Assembly (NCBI RefSeq): GCF_019175365.1
Contig: NZ_CP059572.1
Span: 6,076,001-6,140,000, forward strand
Length of the DNA stretch: 64,000 nucleotides
Direction: 5' to 3'
Source: Actinomadura graeca
Lineage (GTDB): Bacteria > Actinomycetota > Actinomycetes > Streptosporangiales > Streptosporangiaceae
The position numbers were made by a program, and so were the translations under genes. Positions 61,701-64,000 of this stretch are shown here, piece by piece; position 1 is the stretch's first letter; each line of letters opens with the position of its first letter. Under the pieces are notes generated by a model. The model worked only from the letters and a program-made list of their open reading frames with translations. It ran no database searches and was not told the origin of the DNA.

Positions 61701-62664
61701 GTCCGTAACGCTCCTCGGCGCGGTGGAAGAAGACGAACCCGCCCACCAGCGCGACCCCGGCCCAGGCGAGCGCGTAGATCCACAGCTGGGTGGTCGAGTG
61801 GATGTGCAGGTCGTTGTGGACGTGGTCGCGGTACTTGCCGAGCAGGACGTGCCGGCTCAGCTCGACGTAGACGTATCCGGGGTTGGCCTTCAGCAGCTCG
61901 GCCGCCCACGGGTGCCTGTCGAGCGTGGACCCGGCCTTCATCAGCGACGGCAGGCTGAAGATCACGCCGGACATGTAGAGCCACGTCCGCATGATGAAGG
62001 GGAGCAGCTGGGTGATGTCCCGGTTGAACGCGCCGAGCCGCGCGACGATCAGGCTCGCGCCGACGTTGAACATCAGCTGGAGGATCAGGACCGGCAGGAA
62101 CAGCGCCATGTGCACGGTGATCGGCTCGCCGAAACCGACCACGATGGCCACGAGCACCAGCAGGGACAGCAGGAGCTGCTGGAGCTCCACGACCGCGATG
62201 GCGAGGGGGAGCGTGGCGCGCGGGAAGTGCAGCGCGCGGATCAGCGACAGGTTGTCGCCGACCGACTTGGAGCCCGCGGTGATCGACCGCTGCGTGAAGC
62301 CGAACATGAAGACGCCGGTCACCAGGAACGGCATGAAGTCCGGGACGCCGCGGCTGGTCTTCAGCAGGACGCCGAAGATCAGGTAGTAGACCGCGACGTT
62401 CAGCAGCGGCGTCAGAAGCTGCCAGAGCTGGCCGAGCCGGGACTCGGTGTACATCGAGATGTTCTTGGCCGACGCGAACGCCCAGATGAAGTTGCGCCGA
62501 GCCCACACATCGTGCAGGTACCTGCGCAGCGGGGGGCGCGCGGCGCTCTGCTTCAGCCCGTACCGTGCGGCGTAGGCGGCCAGCGTCTCGTTCACGTGAG
62601 GAGGCTCCGCGATCGTGCCGACCGACTCGCCACCCGGGGAACCGAGCCGTTCCGGGTGACTCAT
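61693..62664 (-). CDS. ABC-2 polysaccharide export permease (Wzm/TagG-like)
   Basis: 323 residues. About six transmembrane helices with a long cytoplasmic N-terminus (~60). RRNFIWAFASAKNISMYTESRLGQLWQLLTPLLN (in pieces) is the ABC2_membrane N-terminal signature, and LKANPGYVYVELSRHVLLG is the conserved late motif of TagG/Wzm. It forms the channel for the Wzt-like ATPase encoded 8 bp inside its 3' end. ATG 62664 shows only a weak ribosome site. It is divergent from the PAP2-kinase gene with 110 bp between, a likely shared promoter region. Confidence 0.92.
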   Translation of the reverse strand: MSHPERLGSPGGESVGTIAEPPHVNETLAAYAARYGLKQSAARPPLRRYLHDVWARRNFIWAFASAKNISMYTESRLGQLWQLLTPLLNVAVYYLIFGVLLKTSRGVPDFMPFLVTGVFMFGFTQRSITAGSKSVGDNLSLIRALHFPRATLPLAIAVVELQQLLLSLLVLVAIVVGFGEPITVHMALFLPVLILQLMFNVGASLIVARLGAFNRDITQLLPFIMRTWLYMSGVIFSLPSLMKAGSTLDRHPWAAELLKANPGYVYVELSRHVLLGKYRDHVHNDLHIHSTTQLWIYALAWAGVALVGGFVFFHRAEERYGRG

Positions 62665-62774
62665 GCCGGGAAGCCTATTGCAGTCGACGATGTGTGAGTG
62701 ACGTTCGCCCGCATGTGACCCCCGATTTGAGATCTTTACGGAATCATGTCGTCGGCACAGGGGATACCCCCGTC

Positions 62775-64000
62775 ATGCGCGTCAACCATCGGGGGCCGAG
62801 GCCCCGGTCACTGTCCGTGCCGGCCGGCCCCCTGTTCCGCCGGCGCCGGCCGTCCTCCGGGGAGACCCGCACCGGTGTCCTCGCCCGCCTGGGACGGGTC
62901 GACCGCTGGGCCTTCGACCGTGTGGCCGCCGCCCGGCTCCCCGGCCTGGAGTACGTCCTGCCGCGCGTGTCGCGGGCCGCCGATCACGGAGTGTTGTGGT
63001 TCACCACCGCGGGCGTCCTGGCGCTCAGCCGCCGGGCGAGGCTCCGCCGGGCCGCGCTGCGGGGGTCCGTCGCCGTCGCGGTGGCGAGCCCCGTGGTGAA
63101 CCTCCTCGGCAAGCAGGCGTTCCGCCGCAAGAGGCCCGTCGTGGACCTGGTGCCGCCGATCCGGATCCGCTGGAAGCTGCCGACCTCGCATGCCTTCCCG
63201 TCCGGTCATTCGGCGTCCGCCGCGGCGTTCGCGATGGGGGTGGCGCTGGAGGCGCCGGCCGCCCTCGCGGGCCCGGTCGCGCTGACGGCCGCGGCGGTCG
63301 CCTTCTCCCGCGTCTACACCGGGGCGCACTATCCGGGCGACGTGCTGGCGGGCGCCGGGATCGGCGCGCTGGCCGGGCTCGGGACGAGGCTGGTCTGGCC
63401 CGCCCGCCCTCCGGTCGCCCTCGTGGTGCGGGCCGAGGGGGAGGAGGCGCGGGTCACCGCCGACGGACGCGGCGTCGTCGCGGTCCTCAACCCCTGCTCC
63501 GGCGGCGGCTCGGGCGGCAACGGGCGGGGCTTCCTGCCCGGCAACGCGGAACTGGCGGTCGGCCTGATCCGCCAGGAGCTGCCGGCGGCCGAGATCATCG
63601 AGCTGGAGCCCGACCAGGACCTCGACAAGGTCTTCGAGGAGGCGGCCGAACGCGCGGACGTCCTCGCCGTCATCGGCGGGGACGGCACCGTGAACGCGGG
63701 CGCGCGCGCTGCGCTCAAGCATGACGTCCCCCTCCTCGTCGTCCCCGGAGGCACGTTCGACCACTTCGCCAGGGCGCTCGGCTTGGAGACCGCTATGCAG
63801 GCGATCACCGCGTACCGCCGCGGGTGCCTCGGGCGTGTCGACGTCGCCTACGTGGCCCCCGTCTCCGGTGCCCCCGGCCAGGAGGAGGAGCACCTCTTCC
63901 TCAACACCGCCAGCTTCGGCGCCTACACCGAGCTGGTCGACCGCCGCGAGCGGCTGGAGCGGCGGCTCGGCAAGTGGCCCGCGCTCGCCGTCGCCGCCGT
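62775..64000 (+). CDS. PAP2 phosphatase fused to diacylglycerol-kinase-like domain (cut by window edge)
   Basis: At least 408 residues, running off the right edge. The N-terminal half is a PAP2 lipid phosphatase: KRPVVDLVPP gives the KxxxxxxRP-like lysine/arginine, FPSGHSAS the PSGH motif, and SRVYTGAHYPGDV the SRxxxxxHxxxD motif, with several transmembrane helices. The second half starts VVAVLNPCSGGG and contains GGDGTVN, the diacylglycerol/sphingosine kinase catalytic signature. So one polypeptide could remove and add lipid phosphate at the membrane. ATG 62775 has AGGGGA 10 bases upstream. The C-terminus is outside the window. Confidence 0.9.
   Translation, partial: MRVNHRGPRPRSLSVPAGPLFRRRRPSSGETRTGVLARLGRVDRWAFDRVAAARLPGLEYVLPRVSRAADHGVLWFTTAGVLALSRRARLRRAALRGSVAVAVASPVVNLLGKQAFRRKRPVVDLVPPIRIRWKLPTSHAFPSGHSASAAAFAMGVALEAPAALAGPVALTAAAVAFSRVYTGAHYPGDVLAGAGIGALAGLGTRLVWPARPPVALVVRAEGEEARVTADGRGVVAVLNPCSGGGSGGNGRGFLPGNAELAVGLIRQELPAAEIIELEPDQDLDKVFEEAAERADVLAVIGGDGTVNAGARAALKHDVPLLVVPGGTFDHFARALGLETAMQAITAYRRGCLGRVDVAYVAPVSGAPGQEEEHLFLNTASFGAYTELVDRRERLERRLGKWPALAVAA

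Overview
The window is very GC-rich DNA (third codon positions almost all G or C, many GTG starts) from an actinobacterium. The mix of genes (DUF3027, DUF2530, DUF2630, an IdeR-type regulator, UdgX, a PAS-GAF-PP2C-HATPase regulator, LAL-type LuxR, SUKH-like and other uncharacterised actinomycete families) suggests a filamentous actinomycete, most likely Streptosporangiales/Thermomonosporaceae (Actinomadura-like). That placement is an inference from gene content, not from a marker gene. I recognise no tRNA, rRNA, CRISPR array, insertion sequence or prophage. Layout. 1-13 kb: the 5' end of a helicase-associated protein gene, a TetR regulator, a GNAT-like protein, a HAD phosphatase, a cold-shock protein, an MFS permease, DUF3027, a 1021-residue sacsin/Hsp90-type ATPase, DUF2530, a TetR gene with a palindromic upstream site, and a MarR-MFS pair. 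From memory, this order plus the later serC and citA resembles the Mycobacterium tuberculosis Rv0862c-Rv0889c neighbourhood, so it is probably an old core locus. 12-24.5 kb: RNA 2',3'-cyclic phosphodiesterase, a large membrane protein, a surface propeller-like protein, a 27-residue membrane peptide, serC, a 956-residue membrane protein with a degenerate NTPase-like half and an extracellular periplasmic-binding-type half, citA and pdxH divergently arranged, and an MFS exporter translationally coupled to pdxH. 24.5-39.6 kb: udgX, an ideR-type metalloregulator, a PAS-GAF-PP2C-HATPase stress regulator, alcohol dehydrogenase, an unusual methyltransferase, a 53-residue membrane protein, an MFS pump fused to a winged helix, thiolase, a possible structured RNA between two strong hairpins, a methyltransferase, a lipoate-ligase-like protein without its key lysine, and an acyl-CoA dehydrogenase with a divergent IclR regulator. 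39.6-51.4 kb: a LAL-type LuxR regulator, a YtrA-type GntR/ABC-2 operon with overlapping start and stop codons, deoC followed by a full and a truncated aldehyde dehydrogenase, a repetitive Arg/Ser/Thr basic protein, and DUF2630 coupled to an F420/flavin LLM oxidoreductase. 51.4-64 kb: a 47-48 bp tandem repeat array, plsX-argS, an envelope-type operon (DUF998, alpha/beta hydrolase, lipoprotein, DUF4333-like protein), a KamA-family radical SAM enzyme, a SUKH-like immunity protein divergent from a small membrane protein, a PEBP protein, a Wzm/Wzt-type polysaccharide exporter, and a PAP2-diacylglycerol-kinase fusion cut by the right edge. Working together: pdxH supplies PLP used by SerC and probably by the KamA-like enzyme. 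DeoC yields acetaldehyde that the adjacent aldehyde dehydrogenase can oxidise. The GntR/ABC, MarR/MFS and TetR loci look like inducible export modules with visible operators. The Wzm/Wzt pair and the lipid phosphatase/kinase fusion point to envelope glycolipid or polymer work at the right end.
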